Shown piece by piece: positions 27,504-36,364 of a stretch of DNA of 64,000 bases (its first letter is position 1; every line of letters starts with the position of its first letter). The position numbers and the translations under genes are program-made. Origin of the DNA: Piscinibacter sp. XHJ-5 (lineage in GTDB: Bacteria; Pseudomonadota; Gammaproteobacteria; Burkholderiales; Burkholderiaceae_C); contig NZ_CP123228.1 in NCBI RefSeq assembly GCF_029855045.1, positions 1,116,001-1,180,000 of the forward strand, given 5' to 3'. Below the pieces are notes generated by a model that worked only from the letters and a program-made list of their open reading frames with translations, did not search any database and was not told the origin of the DNA.

Positions 27504-28028
27504 TCAGGGACAGCCGTCGGCGCGCCGCGACACGCCGGCAATGGTGTCGTTGCTGAACCAGAAGAAGTAGCCCTTGCCCGAGATCTGCACTTCGCGCAGC
27601 GTGGCCGTCGTGATGCCGTCGTCGCCGGTGACCGTCGGCGCGGTGCTGGTGGTCACGGCCGGCGCGACAGCCCTGGTGGCCGCGCCCTTGGCGCTCGAGC
27701 CTTTCGCGGAGCCGGTGCCCGCGGCCGATGTGCGAGCCGGTGCAGCGGAAGCCGCGGGCGGCGGCGATGTGTCGTAGATCACCGGCACCATCCAGCCCTT
27801 GTGGTAGCCGCCGCTGCCGCGCAGCGCGCAGTCCGAGGCTTCGGGGGATCCGATGGCCAGCTTGCGGTTGTGCTGCGGTCCGGCCATGGTGAGGTCGAAG
27901 TAGCTCGAAACCGTTTCCTGGACGTTGGCCGGCGGACGTGTGCGCACGACGGTGACGGGCTCGCTGCGCTGTTGCGTCGCACAACCCGCGGCGATGCAAG
28001 CCGCCAGTGCTGCTGCGATGGTTTTCAT
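27504..28028 (-). CDS. Putative lipoprotein, 174 aa
   Basis: A 174-residue ORF with a signal peptide and lipobox (AACIAAGC, cysteine 16). The mature part includes NVQETVSSYFDLTMAGPQ and HNRKLAIGS, a Ser/Ala/Pro-rich middle and a C-terminal VQISGKGYFFWFSNDT segment. No domain recognised. It lies 128 bases downstream of the RlpA-like gene on the same strand and may share its transcript. Confidence 0.65.
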   Translation of the reverse strand: MKTIAAALAACIAAGCATQQRSEPVTVVRTRPPANVQETVSSYFDLTMAGPQHNRKLAIGSPEASDCALRGSGGYHKGWMVPVIYDTSPPPAASAAPARTSAAGTGSAKGSSAKGAATRAVAPAVTTSTAPTVTGDDGITTATLREVQISGKGYFFWFSNDTIAGVSRRADGCP

Positions 28029-28156
28029 CGGATGTCCTGCCCTCGGCGATCGCCCACGCGACCGTTGGCGCCGTTGTCTCACAAGGGCGCTTGGCCTCGC
28101 AAGCGTATGGCTTTGAAGCGCGCGAGACCGGAAAAACTTGCCGAGAAACGAGCCTG

Positions 28157-28687
28157 CTATCCGCCGCGGCGCGATGTGCCTTCGGGCCGATCGTCTTCGT
28201 CGGCACCTGCGACGGACTTCACGCTGCCATCCGGCTGCGGCACGGCGATGGGGGCGACTTCCACCGGCGCGAGGCCGTCGCGCTGCGTGAGCCCGATCCG
28301 CTGCGCCGTCGCCGGCGAGAGGTCGACGATGCGGCCCTTCACATACGGGCCGCGGTCCTGGATGGTCACGATGGCGCTGCGTCCCGTCTCGAGATTGGTG
28401 ACGCGGGCCTTGGTCCCCAGCGGCAGCGTGCGGCTCGCCGCGTTGTCGCCGTGCGGATCCATGGGGGTGCCGTCGGCCATGCGGCGGCCGAAGAAGTACC
28501 GCGCATAGAACGAAGCCTTGCCCACGCGGGGCCGCCCCGAATGATCGATCTGCGGCTTCTGTGCCGTCGCGCCTGCCGGGTCGCGAGCGGGCTGTGCAGG
28601 GGGCTCGGCGCGGATGCCGGTCGCGAACGCCAGCAGCGACATCAGTGCCCACGCGGTCCATCGTTTCGTGCAGCGATTCGTGCGCAT
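28157..28687 (-). CDS. RlpA-like septal-ring protein (double-psi beta-barrel)
   Basis: A 176-residue exported protein. The signal peptide ends near ATGIRA. The double-psi beta-barrel of the RlpA family follows: GKASFYARYFFGRRMADGTP, AASRTLPLGTKARVTNL and the DRGPYVKGRIVDLSPATAQ block with the conserved Asp and Asp/Leu-Ser. RlpA proteins are peptidoglycan-binding lytic transglycosylases at the septum; this one lacks a C-terminal SPOR domain and a lipobox. The ATG at 28687 begins the signal peptide; longer starts exist. Confidence 0.82.
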   Translation of the reverse strand: MRTNRCTKRWTAWALMSLLAFATGIRAEPPAQPARDPAGATAQKPQIDHSGRPRVGKASFYARYFFGRRMADGTPMDPHGDNAASRTLPLGTKARVTNLETGRSAIVTIQDRGPYVKGRIVDLSPATAQRIGLTQRDGLAPVEVAPIAVPQPDGSVKSVAGADEDDRPEGTSRRGG

Positions 28688-28860
28688 GAGGTCAGTGTCG
28701 GCCTCGACGCGCGCCGAAGCGATCGGCCGCCTGCGCGCCGCTGCGTAGGACATGGCCAGCCGGTTGTAGGGCAAGTTCGTACAGCCGGCATGTCGCGTGG
28801 CCGACTATGCGCTCGCGAGGGTGGGGCCTAGAGTTCGCAACAACAAAAAGGGAGTGGCCC

Positions 28861-31800
28861 ATGGGCCTGATATCGAAGCTGTCGCACGGCAAGCTGGTGC
28901 TGCCGCTGCTGGTGTTCGCGGCGGGCGCGGCACTGTCGATCGGCCTGGGCGTGGCCGCGGACCGGGAAGTCCAGCGCGGCGCCAGCCAGCGCTTCGATGC
29001 GGTGGCCACCGACCTCGCACGCAAGGTGGAAGGCCAGTTCGATGCCTACACCGAGGTCCTCGTCGGCTTGCGCGCGCTGTTCAGCACGTCCGATGCCGTC
29101 ACGGGCGAGCAGTTCAGCGAGTATGTGGCCGGCCTGTCGCTGTCCACGAGCTATCCCGGCTTCTGCGTCGTCAACTACGCACCGCTGTCACCCTCGGCCG
29201 AGCGTCCCTATGCCCATCCGGTGAGCTTCATCGAGCCGCGCGCCGGCAACGAACACGTGGTCGGCAAGGACCTTGCGAGCGCGCCGCGGGCGATGAGAGC
29301 GCTCGAGCAGGCTCGCGACACCGGCGGGCTCACCTCGTCGGGTCGCAAGATCAAGATCAGCAGCAGCGCCGGCGACATCGGACTGGCGATGCGCCTTCCG
29401 GTGTATCGCCCGCGCATGTCGTTGGCCACCGTCGATGAGCGGCGCGCCGCCTACATCGGGTCGGTCGGCGCCGGCTTCAGCGTCGACCGCATGATGCGCG
29501 ACGTCGTCGCCGGACACGGCGACGGTCTCGTCCGGCTGCGGCTGTTCGATGCCGGGCCCGGCCAGCAGGCGCTCGGGACGCGCGTCGAAGCGAGGATGAC
29601 CGACGTGGCGCCGCTCGAAGAGGGACTGCTGTTCGACAGCGCCGAGCATGAGCCCGCTGCCGCCGCGAACGAGCGCATGGTTCGCACGCTGGCCTTCGAT
29701 CTGGGCGGGCACTCGTGGCTCGTCGAAGTGAGCGAGGATGCCTCCCGTGTCCTGGGCCGGATGGACCGCTCCATCCCGTGGCTCATCGTGCTGTGCGGCA
29801 TCGCGATGAGCACGCTGCTCGCCGGCATCGTCTACTCGCTGGCGACGGCGCGCAGCCGCGCCCAGGCCATCGCCAACGCGATGACCGTGCACCTTCGCAC
29901 CAGCGAACGCCAGCTCGAGGAAGCGCAGCACCTGGCCAACCTCGGAAGCTGGCTGCTCGACGCGCAAAGCGGCGCGGTGTTCTGCTCCGACGAGGCCAGG
30001 CGCATCTTCGGCTTCGATGCCGGCCCGGCGCTGCCCGATCTCGAGACGCTGCTCTCGCGGGTGCCCGACGACGAGCGCGCGGCGGTGCAGACGCACATCG
30101 AGGGGGCGTCGCAATCGGGACAGCGCAGCGAGTTCGAGCATCGCCTGCGGCTCGCGGACGGCACCGAGCGGTGGGTGCACACCATCGTGCAGCTCACCGA
30201 GGAAGACGGCAGGCGCGTGCTGCGCGGCACGGTGCGCGACGACACGCAGCGGCGCAAGGGCGCGCTGCGGCTGCAGCTCGAGCACGAGATCGCGCAGCTG
30301 CTGGTCAGCGACAGCGAGCCCGAGCTGGTGATGTCGCGTGCGATCGAGGCGGTGTGCACGCATCTGCGCTGGGATTGCGGCGCCTTCTGGGGCGTGCACG
30401 AGGACGCGCTGGCGCGATGCGCAGCGGCCTGGTATGCCGGCGACGAGCCGGTCCTCTCGCAGTTCGTCCGGATCAGCCGCACGCTGAACTACCGCAGCGA
30501 CGAAGGCTCGCTGGGACGCGCCTGGCGCACCGGCGAGGCGGTCGTCATCGACACGCTCACGGCCAAGGTCGACTTCACGCGCGACGCGCTGGCGCATCAG
30601 AGCGGTCTCGCGACCGGCGTCGTCGTGCCGATCGCCGCCGGCGGCAGCGCGACCGCGCTCGAGTTCTTCAGCCGCCAGGCGAAGGCGGTCGACGCCGATG
30701 TGCTGGACGCGCTGCGCACGATTGCACTCCAGATTGCGCAGTTCGAGCAGCGCAAGCGCGCCGAGCAGGCCCTGCGCTACATGGCGAGCCACGACTCGCT
30801 CACCGGGCTGGCCAACCGCAGCTCGCTGCAGCGCGACCTGGCCCGCGCGGTCAAGCGCAGCAACCGCCACCAGAAGCGCTTCGCGGTGATGTTCGTCGAC
30901 ATCGATCGCTTCAAGCAGATCAACGACACCCTGGGCCATGGCGTCGGCGACGCCATGATCAAGGCCTGCGGCGAGCGTCTCTCGAAGGTGCTGCGCGAGG
31001 ACGACGCGGTCGCGCGCTTCGGCGGCGACGAATTCGTGCTGGTGCTCGAGAACCTGTCCAAGGCGAGCGATGCCGCCGTCGTGGCCGACAAGGTGCTTGC
31101 GTGTTGCGCCGAGCCCTTCGTCATCGGAGAGCGCGAGCTGCACGTGACGGCCAGCATCGGCGTGAGCATCTATCCGGAGGACGGCGCCGACGGCGAGACG
31201 CTGCTGAAGAACGCCGACACGGCGATGTACCGCGCCAAGGACAAGGGACGGGGCAACTACCAGTTCTATGCGGCGCAGATGAACGCCCAGGGCACCGAGC
31301 GGCTGATGATCGAGTCGGGCCTGCGGCGCGCCATCGAGCGCGGCGAGCTGGAGCTGCACTACCAGCCGAAGATGAATCTCCAGACGCAGTCCATCGCCGG
31401 CGTCGAGGCGCTGATGCGCTGGCGCCATCCGGTGCTGGGCATGGTGTCGCCGGTGCAGTTCATCCCGATCGCCGAAGAGACCGGCCTGATCGACGCCATG
31501 GGCCGCTGGGCGTTGCAGCAGGCTTGCAGCGATGCGCGTGCATGGCAGGAGCGCGGGCTGCCGCCGGTGCAGATGAGCGTGAACCTTTCGCCGCGCCAGC
31601 TCAACAGCCGCACGCTGATCGCCGACATCGCCGAGGTGCTGCGCAGCACCGGGCTGGACCCGTCGCTGCTGGAGCTCGAGATCACCGAAGGCGCGATGAT
31701 GAAGAACCCCGAGCATGCGGTCGGCATGCTGCAGCAGATCCGCGACATGGGGATCGGCCTGGCGATCGACGACTTCGGCACGGGCTATTCGTCGCTGTCG

Positions 31801-32097
31801 TACCTGAAGCGATTCCCGCTGTCCACGGTGAAGATCGACCGCTCCTTCGTCAACGACCTGTCGCAGGACGGCGATGCACAGGCGCTGACCGACGGCATCA
31901 TCACCCTGGCCCACGGCCTGCGCATGAAGGTGGTGGCAGAGGGCGTCGAGACCGAAGCGCAGCTCACGCATCTCCACCGCAGAGGCTGCGACGAGATCCA
32001 GGGCTACTGGCTCTGCAAGCCGCTGCCGGCGGACGCTGCCTGCAAGTTCATGGCGCGGCACCTGCGCAGCCTGTTCGTCGCGCCCGCAGTGGCGTAA
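28861..32097 (+). CDS. Cyclic-di-GMP signalling protein: CHASE-PAS-GAF-GGDEF-EAL
   Basis: A 1,078-residue membrane protein. A helix at about 10-32, a periplasmic CHASE domain (about 45-290), a second helix near 297-320, PAS (about 355-470), GAF (about 485-635), GGDEF with FGGDEFV near 719-725 and EAL with GVEALMRW near 848, including DDFGTGYSSLSYL. Both active-site motifs are intact, so it may both make and break cyclic-di-GMP. GGGAG precedes the ATG at 28861. A GC hairpin at 32126-32149 separates it from the repeat protein gene. Confidence 0.92.
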   Translation: MGLISKLSHGKLVLPLLVFAAGAALSIGLGVAADREVQRGASQRFDAVATDLARKVEGQFDAYTEVLVGLRALFSTSDAVTGEQFSEYVAGLSLSTSYPGFCVVNYAPLSPSAERPYAHPVSFIEPRAGNEHVVGKDLASAPRAMRALEQARDTGGLTSSGRKIKISSSAGDIGLAMRLPVYRPRMSLATVDERRAAYIGSVGAGFSVDRMMRDVVAGHGDGLVRLRLFDAGPGQQALGTRVEARMTDVAPLEEGLLFDSAEHEPAAAANERMVRTLAFDLGGHSWLVEVSEDASRVLGRMDRSIPWLIVLCGIAMSTLLAGIVYSLATARSRAQAIANAMTVHLRTSERQLEEAQHLANLGSWLLDAQSGAVFCSDEARRIFGFDAGPALPDLETLLSRVPDDERAAVQTHIEGASQSGQRSEFEHRLRLADGTERWVHTIVQLTEEDGRRVLRGTVRDDTQRRKGALRLQLEHEIAQLLVSDSEPELVMSRAIEAVCTHLRWDCGAFWGVHEDALARCAAAWYAGDEPVLSQFVRISRTLNYRSDEGSLGRAWRTGEAVVIDTLTAKVDFTRDALAHQSGLATGVVVPIAAGGSATALEFFSRQAKAVDADVLDALRTIALQIAQFEQRKRAEQALRYMASHDSLTGLANRSSLQRDLARAVKRSNRHQKRFAVMFVDIDRFKQINDTLGHGVGDAMIKACGERLSKVLREDDAVARFGGDEFVLVLENLSKASDAAVVADKVLACCAEPFVIGERELHVTASIGVSIYPEDGADGETLLKNADTAMYRAKDKGRGNYQFYAAQMNAQGTERLMIESGLRRAIERGELELHYQPKMNLQTQSIAGVEALMRWRHPVLGMVSPVQFIPIAEETGLIDAMGRWALQQACSDARAWQERGLPPVQMSVNLSPRQLNSRTLIADIAEVLRSTGLDPSLLELEITEGAMMKNPEHAVGMLQQIRDMGIGLAIDDFGTGYSSLSYLKRFPLSTVKIDRSFVNDLSQDGDAQALTDGIITLAHGLRMKVVAEGVETEAQLTHLHRRGCDEIQGYWLCKPLPADAACKFMARHLRSLFVAPAVA

Positions 32098-32125
32098 GAC
32101 CCGTCGCGATCGCGGCGATACGAAA

Positions 32126-32149
32126 GCCCGGGGCAGTCCGTCCCGGGTC
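32126..32149 (+). terminator. GC-rich hairpin after the GGDEF-EAL gene
   Basis: The pair CCCGGG / CCCGGG around GCAGTCCGT lies 29 bases after the stop and just before the repeat-protein gene. It has no T-run, so it may be an attenuator or mRNA end structure rather than a full terminator. Confidence 0.3.
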
Positions 32150-32173
32150 CACTCAACTTCCCCGGGAGATCCC

Positions 32174-32983
32174 ATGACTTCGAAGACCAACAGAACGTTG
32201 GAGCAGACGATCGCTGCCATCGAGGCGCTCGACCTCGCGCCCATCAAGTTCAAGGCGACGCGCAGCGAGGACGGCTACGGCTGGTCCGAGGCGTATGCCG
32301 ACCGGATGGAGATGTCCTACAAGCGCTACCTCATCCTGCACGCCAAGTATCCGGAGATGACGCTGGCACCCGACCAGGACACCGACCGCTTCTGGCACAT
32401 GCACATCCTCGACACGATGAAGTACGCGGCGGACTGCGAGGCGACCTTCGGCCACTTCCTGCATCACTTCCCGTACCTCGGCCTGCGGGGCGAGGACGAC
32501 GCGAAGGCGCTGGACGAGGCTTTCGCGCAGATGCAGGCGCTGTACGCGACGGAGTTCGGCGCCAACGTTGGCGAGGCCGATGCGGCGTGGTGCGCGATGC
32601 CTGGCAAGCAGGCCGATGCCGCGTGGTGCGCGATGCCTGGCAAGCAAGCCGATGCGGCGTGGTGCGCGATGCCTGGCAAGCAAGCCGATGCGGCGTGGTG
32701 CGCGATGCCGGGCAAGCAGGCCGATGCGGCGTGGTGCGCGATGCCTGGCAAGCAGGCCGATGCCGCGTGGTGCGCGATGCCTGGCAAGCAAGCCGATGCG
32801 GCGTGGTGCGCGATGCCGGGCAAGCAGGCCGATGCGGCGTGGTGCGCGATGCTTGGCAAGCAAGCCGATGCCGCGTGGTGCGCGATGCCGGGCAAGCAGG
32901 CGAGCCCCGCCTGGTGCGCCATCGAGCCGGTCGCGCCGACGCGGGCCGCGTGGTGCGCGATGCCCGCACGTCAGGCGGCATGA
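32174..32983 (+). CDS. GRDP-like domain protein with nine 12-residue Trp-Cys tandem repeats
   Basis: A 269-residue protein with no signal peptide. Residues 1-135 resemble the glycine-rich-domain-protein-like (GRDP-like) fold known from plants and bacteria: the hallmark is DTDRFWHMHILDTMKYAADC followed by FGHFLHHFPYLG. Residues 136-243 are nine tandem copies of DAAWCAMPGKQA (one copy has Leu for Pro), and the tail adds two diverged AWCA motifs. GGGAG precedes the ATG. Function is unknown. The form (folded head, repeated short Cys/Trp tail) recalls repeat-core modified-peptide precursors or metal-binding tails, but no modifying enzyme is adjacent. An EntS-like exporter gene follows by 65 bases. 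Confidence 0.85.
   Translation: MTSKTNRTLEQTIAAIEALDLAPIKFKATRSEDGYGWSEAYADRMEMSYKRYLILHAKYPEMTLAPDQDTDRFWHMHILDTMKYAADCEATFGHFLHHFPYLGLRGEDDAKALDEAFAQMQALYATEFGANVGEADAAWCAMPGKQADAAWCAMPGKQADAAWCAMPGKQADAAWCAMPGKQADAAWCAMPGKQADAAWCAMPGKQADAAWCAMPGKQADAAWCAMLGKQADAAWCAMPGKQASPAWCAIEPVAPTRAAWCAMPARQAA
32579..32902 (+). repeat. Tandem array of nine 36-bp coding repeats
   Basis: Units begin at 32579, 32615, 32651, 32687, 32723, 32759, 32795, 32831 and 32867, each 36 bases. Units differ at only a few sites (GCG/GCC, CCT/CCG/CTT, CAA/CAG, final GCC/GCG). Units 1, 2 and 4 are identical to units 5, 6 and 7, showing that a block was duplicated. There are no spacers, so this is not a CRISPR array. 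Confidence 0.97.
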
Positions 32984-33048
32984 CAGCATGGAGCGGTAAC
33001 CCCCAAGCCGACTGAGCCGGGGCGCCGCGGTTAAGCTCGCGCGCGCCC

Positions 33049-34254
33049 ATGCCGACCGATTCGCTCTTCTCCCAGCGCGCCTACATGCGCTTCTGGTTCG
33101 CCCGGCTCGCGGGTGCGGCCGGCAACCAGATGATGATGGTGGCGGTGGGCTGGCAGATGTACGACTTGACGGCCAGCGCCTGGGATCTCGGGCTGGTCGG
33201 CCTGCTGCAGTTCCTGCCGGCGCTGGTCCTCACGCTGCCCGCCGGCCATGTGGCTGACCGGCATCATCGCGGCCGCATCCTGGCTGCCACCATGGGTCTG
33301 TCGGCGCTGCTCGGCCTGGTGCTGGTGATCGCCTCGCAGGGGCAGTGGGCCAGCCGCGAGTTGCTGCTGGCCTTGTCGGTCGCGCTCGGCACGGTCAAGG
33401 CGTTCCAGATGCCGGCCTCCCAATCGCTCGCGCCGCTGCTGGTGCCCCCTTCGATGCTGCCGCGCGCGCTCGCCTTCAGCTCGTCGGCGATGCAGGTCTC
33501 GATCATTGCCGGCCCGGCGCTCGGTGGTTTCATCTACGTCGCGGGCCCGCACGCCGTGTACGCGGTCTGCGCGGGCCTCTTCGCGATCGGCTCCGGGATG
33601 ATCCTCGGCTTGCGCTACGAGCACCAGCCGCCGCCCAAGGAGCCGGTGACGCTGCAGACCGTGTTCGCCGGCGTGCACTACATCTGGCAGCGCAAGGTCG
33701 TGCTGGGCGCCATCTCGCTGGACCTGTTCGCGGTGCTGCTCGGCGGCGCGACGGCGCTGCTGCCGATGTTCGCCAAGGATGTGCTGCACGTGGGCCCCTG
33801 GGGGCTGGGGCTGCTGCGCTCGGCGCCGGGAGTCGGAGCGCTGCTGATGTCGGCCGCGCTCACGCGCTGGCCGGTCACGCGCCGCGTCGGCCGCGTCATG
33901 TTCGCCTCGGTGGCCGTCTACGGCGCGGCGACCCTGGCGTTCGGACTGTCGACGTCGTTCGTCCTCTCGCTGGTCGCGCTGTTCGTCTCCGGAGCGGCCG
34001 ACATGGTCAGCGTGGTGATCCGCCACTCGCTGGTTCAGCTGGAAACGCCCAACGACATGCGTGGACGCGTCAGCGCAGTCAATTCGATCTTCATCGGGGC
34101 GTCCAACCAGCTCGGCGAGTTCGAGTCAGGCGCCGTGGCGGCATGGCTGGGCCCGGTGGGATCGGTGGTCGTCGGCGGCGTGGGGACGCTGATCGTGGTG
34201 GCGGTGTGGATGAAGCTGTTTCCGTCGCTGGCGCAGCGCGAGAGATTGGCGTAG
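33049..34254 (+). CDS. EntS-like MFS exporter
   Basis: A 401-residue twelve-helix MFS protein of the enterobactin-exporter type. It opens SQRAYMRFWFARLAGAAGNQ and has the loop 2-3 motif GHVADRHHRGRILAATMG. The region FVSGAADMVSVVIRHSLVQLETPNDMRGRVSAVNSIF is typical of EntS-like proteins. Substrate unknown; siderophores or peptides are possible. It starts 65 bases after the Trp-Cys repeat gene on the same strand and is followed by a DUF3096 gene. Confidence 0.85.
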   Translation: MPTDSLFSQRAYMRFWFARLAGAAGNQMMMVAVGWQMYDLTASAWDLGLVGLLQFLPALVLTLPAGHVADRHHRGRILAATMGLSALLGLVLVIASQGQWASRELLLALSVALGTVKAFQMPASQSLAPLLVPPSMLPRALAFSSSAMQVSIIAGPALGGFIYVAGPHAVYAVCAGLFAIGSGMILGLRYEHQPPPKEPVTLQTVFAGVHYIWQRKVVLGAISLDLFAVLLGGATALLPMFAKDVLHVGPWGLGLLRSAPGVGALLMSAALTRWPVTRRVGRVMFASVAVYGAATLAFGLSTSFVLSLVALFVSGAADMVSVVIRHSLVQLETPNDMRGRVSAVNSIFIGASNQLGEFESGAVAAWLGPVGSVVVGGVGTLIVVAVWMKLFPSLAQRERLA

Positions 34255-34300
34255 CGCCAAACGCCGCTAGCATGCCGCGTCTTCATTCCAAGGACGCGCC

Positions 34301-34456
34301 ATGAACATCCACCTCAGCCTCGGCCCGCTCATCAGCCTCATAGCCGGCATCCTGATCCTCATCATGCCGAAGCTGCTCAACTTCATCGTCGCGATCTACC
34401 TCATCGTGATCGGCCTCATCGGCCTGTTCGGCATGGGCAGCCTGCGCATCCACTAG
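34301..34456 (+). CDS. DUF3096-family small membrane protein, 51 aa
   Basis: A 51-residue protein with two hydrophobic segments (LGPLISLIAGILILIMP and FIVAIYLIVIGLIGLFG), the whole-length pattern of DUF3096. AAGGAC precedes the ATG at 34301. Function unknown; it would sit in the inner membrane. Confidence 0.85.
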   Translation: MNIHLSLGPLISLIAGILILIMPKLLNFIVAIYLIVIGLIGLFGMGSLRIH

Positions 34457-34488
34457 AGGATGCGGCAGAGGGCAGTCAGTCGCGGTTT

Positions 34489-35610
34489 CTAGAGCGCGGG
34501 AAGCTCGATCGTCGCGCGCAGGCCGCCGCCGTCGCGGTTGGCGACGGTGACCGTGCCGCCCTGGCGCTGCAGCAGGTCACGCGCGATGTACAGCCCCAGG
34601 CCGATGCCGCCGGTGTCGCGGCTGCGCGAGGCATCGACGCGGTGGAACGGACGGAACACCGCGTCCAGCTGCGCCTCCGGGATGCCGGGGCCGCGGTCCT
34701 CGACCACGATCCGCACGCGGCCGTCGTCGCTGGCCACCGACACCTGCGCCGCATCGCCGTAGCGAACCGCGTTCTCGATCAGGTTCGCGAGGGCGCGCCG
34801 CAGGGCCGCCGGCTGCGACTTCGCGCGTGCCGGCCCGCCGCGAAACGTGACGGCATGTCCTTGCTCGACCAGGTCGTCGGCCAGCGACTGCGCCAGCGCG
34901 CAGACGTCGGTCTGCTTCGGCGCCTCGGCCATGCCGTGGCCGCGGAACACGTCGAGCACGGTGTCGATGAGCTGGTTCATCTCGCGCACGTCGGCGATGC
35001 AGCGCTGCGCGGCAGGCTCGGACTCCAGGGTCTCGAGCCGCATGCGCACCCGCGTCAGCGGCGTGCGCAGGTCGTGCGAGATCGCCGCCGCGAGCAGGCC
35101 GCGCGACTTGAAGTCGTCGTTGAGCTGGCGCGCCATGTCGTTGAAGACCCGCGACGCTTCGCGCACCTCGAACGTGCCGCGCCGTTCGTCGAGCTGCGGC
35201 AGCTGGTCGTCGCGGCCGATGGCCGGTCCCAGCGAGCGCGACGCATCGACCAGCCGCTGCATCGGCCGGGACAGCCAGCGCGCGCCCCACCAGGCGGCCA
35301 GCCCGATGACCGCCAGGCGCACGCCGTAGTCGAGCACCAGCATGCCGGCGGGCAGCTCACGCGGGCCCGGCGGCTCTTCCATCTCGTCGGGCGGGCGCCC
35401 GGTGCGCGGATCGTCGGGCAACCCCGGCGTGGGGGGCAGCGAGGGCAGCGTGGGCAGCGAGTGCTGCGGCGGCGGTCCGTCGGGCCCTGCATCGCCGGGC
35501 GAGAAGTGTTTCGTCACGAGGGCGAAGGCCACGAGGTGACTGCCGACCAGGGCCACCCACATCAGGATGAACAGCCGCTTGAACAGCGTGTCGCGCCACA
35601 GTCGTTTCAC
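34489..35610 (-). CDS. Sensor histidine kinase, EnvZ-like
   Basis: A 373-residue membrane kinase. An N-terminal helix (LFILMWVALVGSHLVAFALV), a periplasmic loop of about 75 residues unusually rich in Pro and Asp, a second helix (YGVRLAVIGLAAWWGARW), HAMP, HisKA with the His in AAISHDLRTPLTRVR, and a HATPase domain (LANLIENAVRYG, DRGPGIPEAQ, GGIGLGLYIARD). The GTG start at 35610 overlaps the stop of the regulator gene (GTGA), so the pair is translationally coupled. Signal unknown. Confidence 0.9.
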   Translation of the reverse strand: MKRLWRDTLFKRLFILMWVALVGSHLVAFALVTKHFSPGDAGPDGPPPQHSLPTLPSLPPTPGLPDDPRTGRPPDEMEEPPGPRELPAGMLVLDYGVRLAVIGLAAWWGARWLSRPMQRLVDASRSLGPAIGRDDQLPQLDERRGTFEVREASRVFNDMARQLNDDFKSRGLLAAAISHDLRTPLTRVRMRLETLESEPAAQRCIADVREMNQLIDTVLDVFRGHGMAEAPKQTDVCALAQSLADDLVEQGHAVTFRGGPARAKSQPAALRRALANLIENAVRYGDAAQVSVASDDGRVRIVVEDRGPGIPEAQLDAVFRPFHRVDASRSRDTGGIGLGLYIARDLLQRQGGTVTVANRDGGGLRATIELPAL

Positions 35611-36314
35611 GGCGTCACCTTGGCGGCAAAGAGATAACCCTCGCCGCGCACCGTGCGGATGAGGCGCGGCTCGCGCGGCGAATCTGCGAGCTTCTGCCGC
35701 AGCCGGGAGACGGCGAGGTCGATGCTGCGGTCGTTCACGTCGACGCCGGGGGCCCGGCTGGCGTCGATGAGCTGGTCGCGGCTGAGCACGCGGTTGGGTC
35801 GCTCGATGAAGGCGCACAGCAGGCGGAATTCGGCGCTCGACAACGGCACCACGAGCTGGTCGGGCGACAGCAGCTCGCGCTGCATGCGATCGAGCTCCCA
35901 GCCGTCGAAGCGCACGCGGCGTTCGGCATCGGGTGTGGCCGGTGCCTCGCCCCGGTTGACACGTCGCAGCACCGCATTGATGCGCGCGACCAGCTCGCGC
36001 GGCTCGAAGGGCTTGCCGACGTAGTCGTCGGCGCCGATCTCCAGGCCGACCACGCGACTGATCGGGTCGCCCTGGGCCGTCAGCATGATGACCGGCACGC
36101 CCGAGGTCTCGCGCATCCACCGGCACAGGTCGAGGCCATTCTCGTCGGGCAGCATCAGGTCCAGGATGACCACGTCGAAGTCGGCGGCGCGCATCGCGCG
36201 GCGCATCTCGGCGCCGCTCGCCGCGGCGGACGTGATCATGCCGAACCGGCTGAGATAGGACTGGACGCCGTCGCGGATCTCGCGGTCGTCGTCCACCACC
36301 AGGCAGCGTGTCAT
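35607..36314 (-). CDS. OmpR-family response regulator
   Basis: A 235-residue two-domain regulator. The receiver has the acidic pair VVDDD near the N-terminus, the phospho-Asp in VVILDLMLPDENG, Thr in IMLTAQG and Lys in YVGKPFEPREL. The C-terminal winged helix (SSAEFRLLCAFIERPNRVLS, RSIDLAVSRLRQKL, RTVRGEGYLF) is of the OmpR/PhoB type. It is the cognate partner of the kinase whose gene overlaps its stop. Targets are unknown. Confidence 0.93.
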   Translation of the reverse strand: MTRCLVVDDDREIRDGVQSYLSRFGMITSAAASGAEMRRAMRAADFDVVILDLMLPDENGLDLCRWMRETSGVPVIMLTAQGDPISRVVGLEIGADDYVGKPFEPRELVARINAVLRRVNRGEAPATPDAERRVRFDGWELDRMQRELLSPDQLVVPLSSAEFRLLCAFIERPNRVLSRDQLIDASRAPGVDVNDRSIDLAVSRLRQKLADSPREPRLIRTVRGEGYLFAAKVTP

Positions 36315-36364
36315 GGTTGGGCGGTCGTGGGCAGAGCCGCCATCTTGCCTCAGCGCTCGGGGCG

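Noticed and set aside
29188..32253. Open frame of over 1,000 codons on the minus strand
   Set aside because: It lies antisense to the CHASE-PAS-GAF-GGDEF-EAL gene, whose domains are unmistakable. Such frames are a by-product of high GC.
32579..32902. 36-bp repeats as a CRISPR array
   Set aside because: Units are directly adjacent with no spacers, keep one reading frame and continue a protein-coding gene.
32464..33015. Alternative open frames through the 36-bp repeats on both strands
   Set aside because: They are open only because the repeat length is a multiple of three. They lack ribosome sites and recognisable heads, and the unit-to-unit changes are silent only in the chosen frame.
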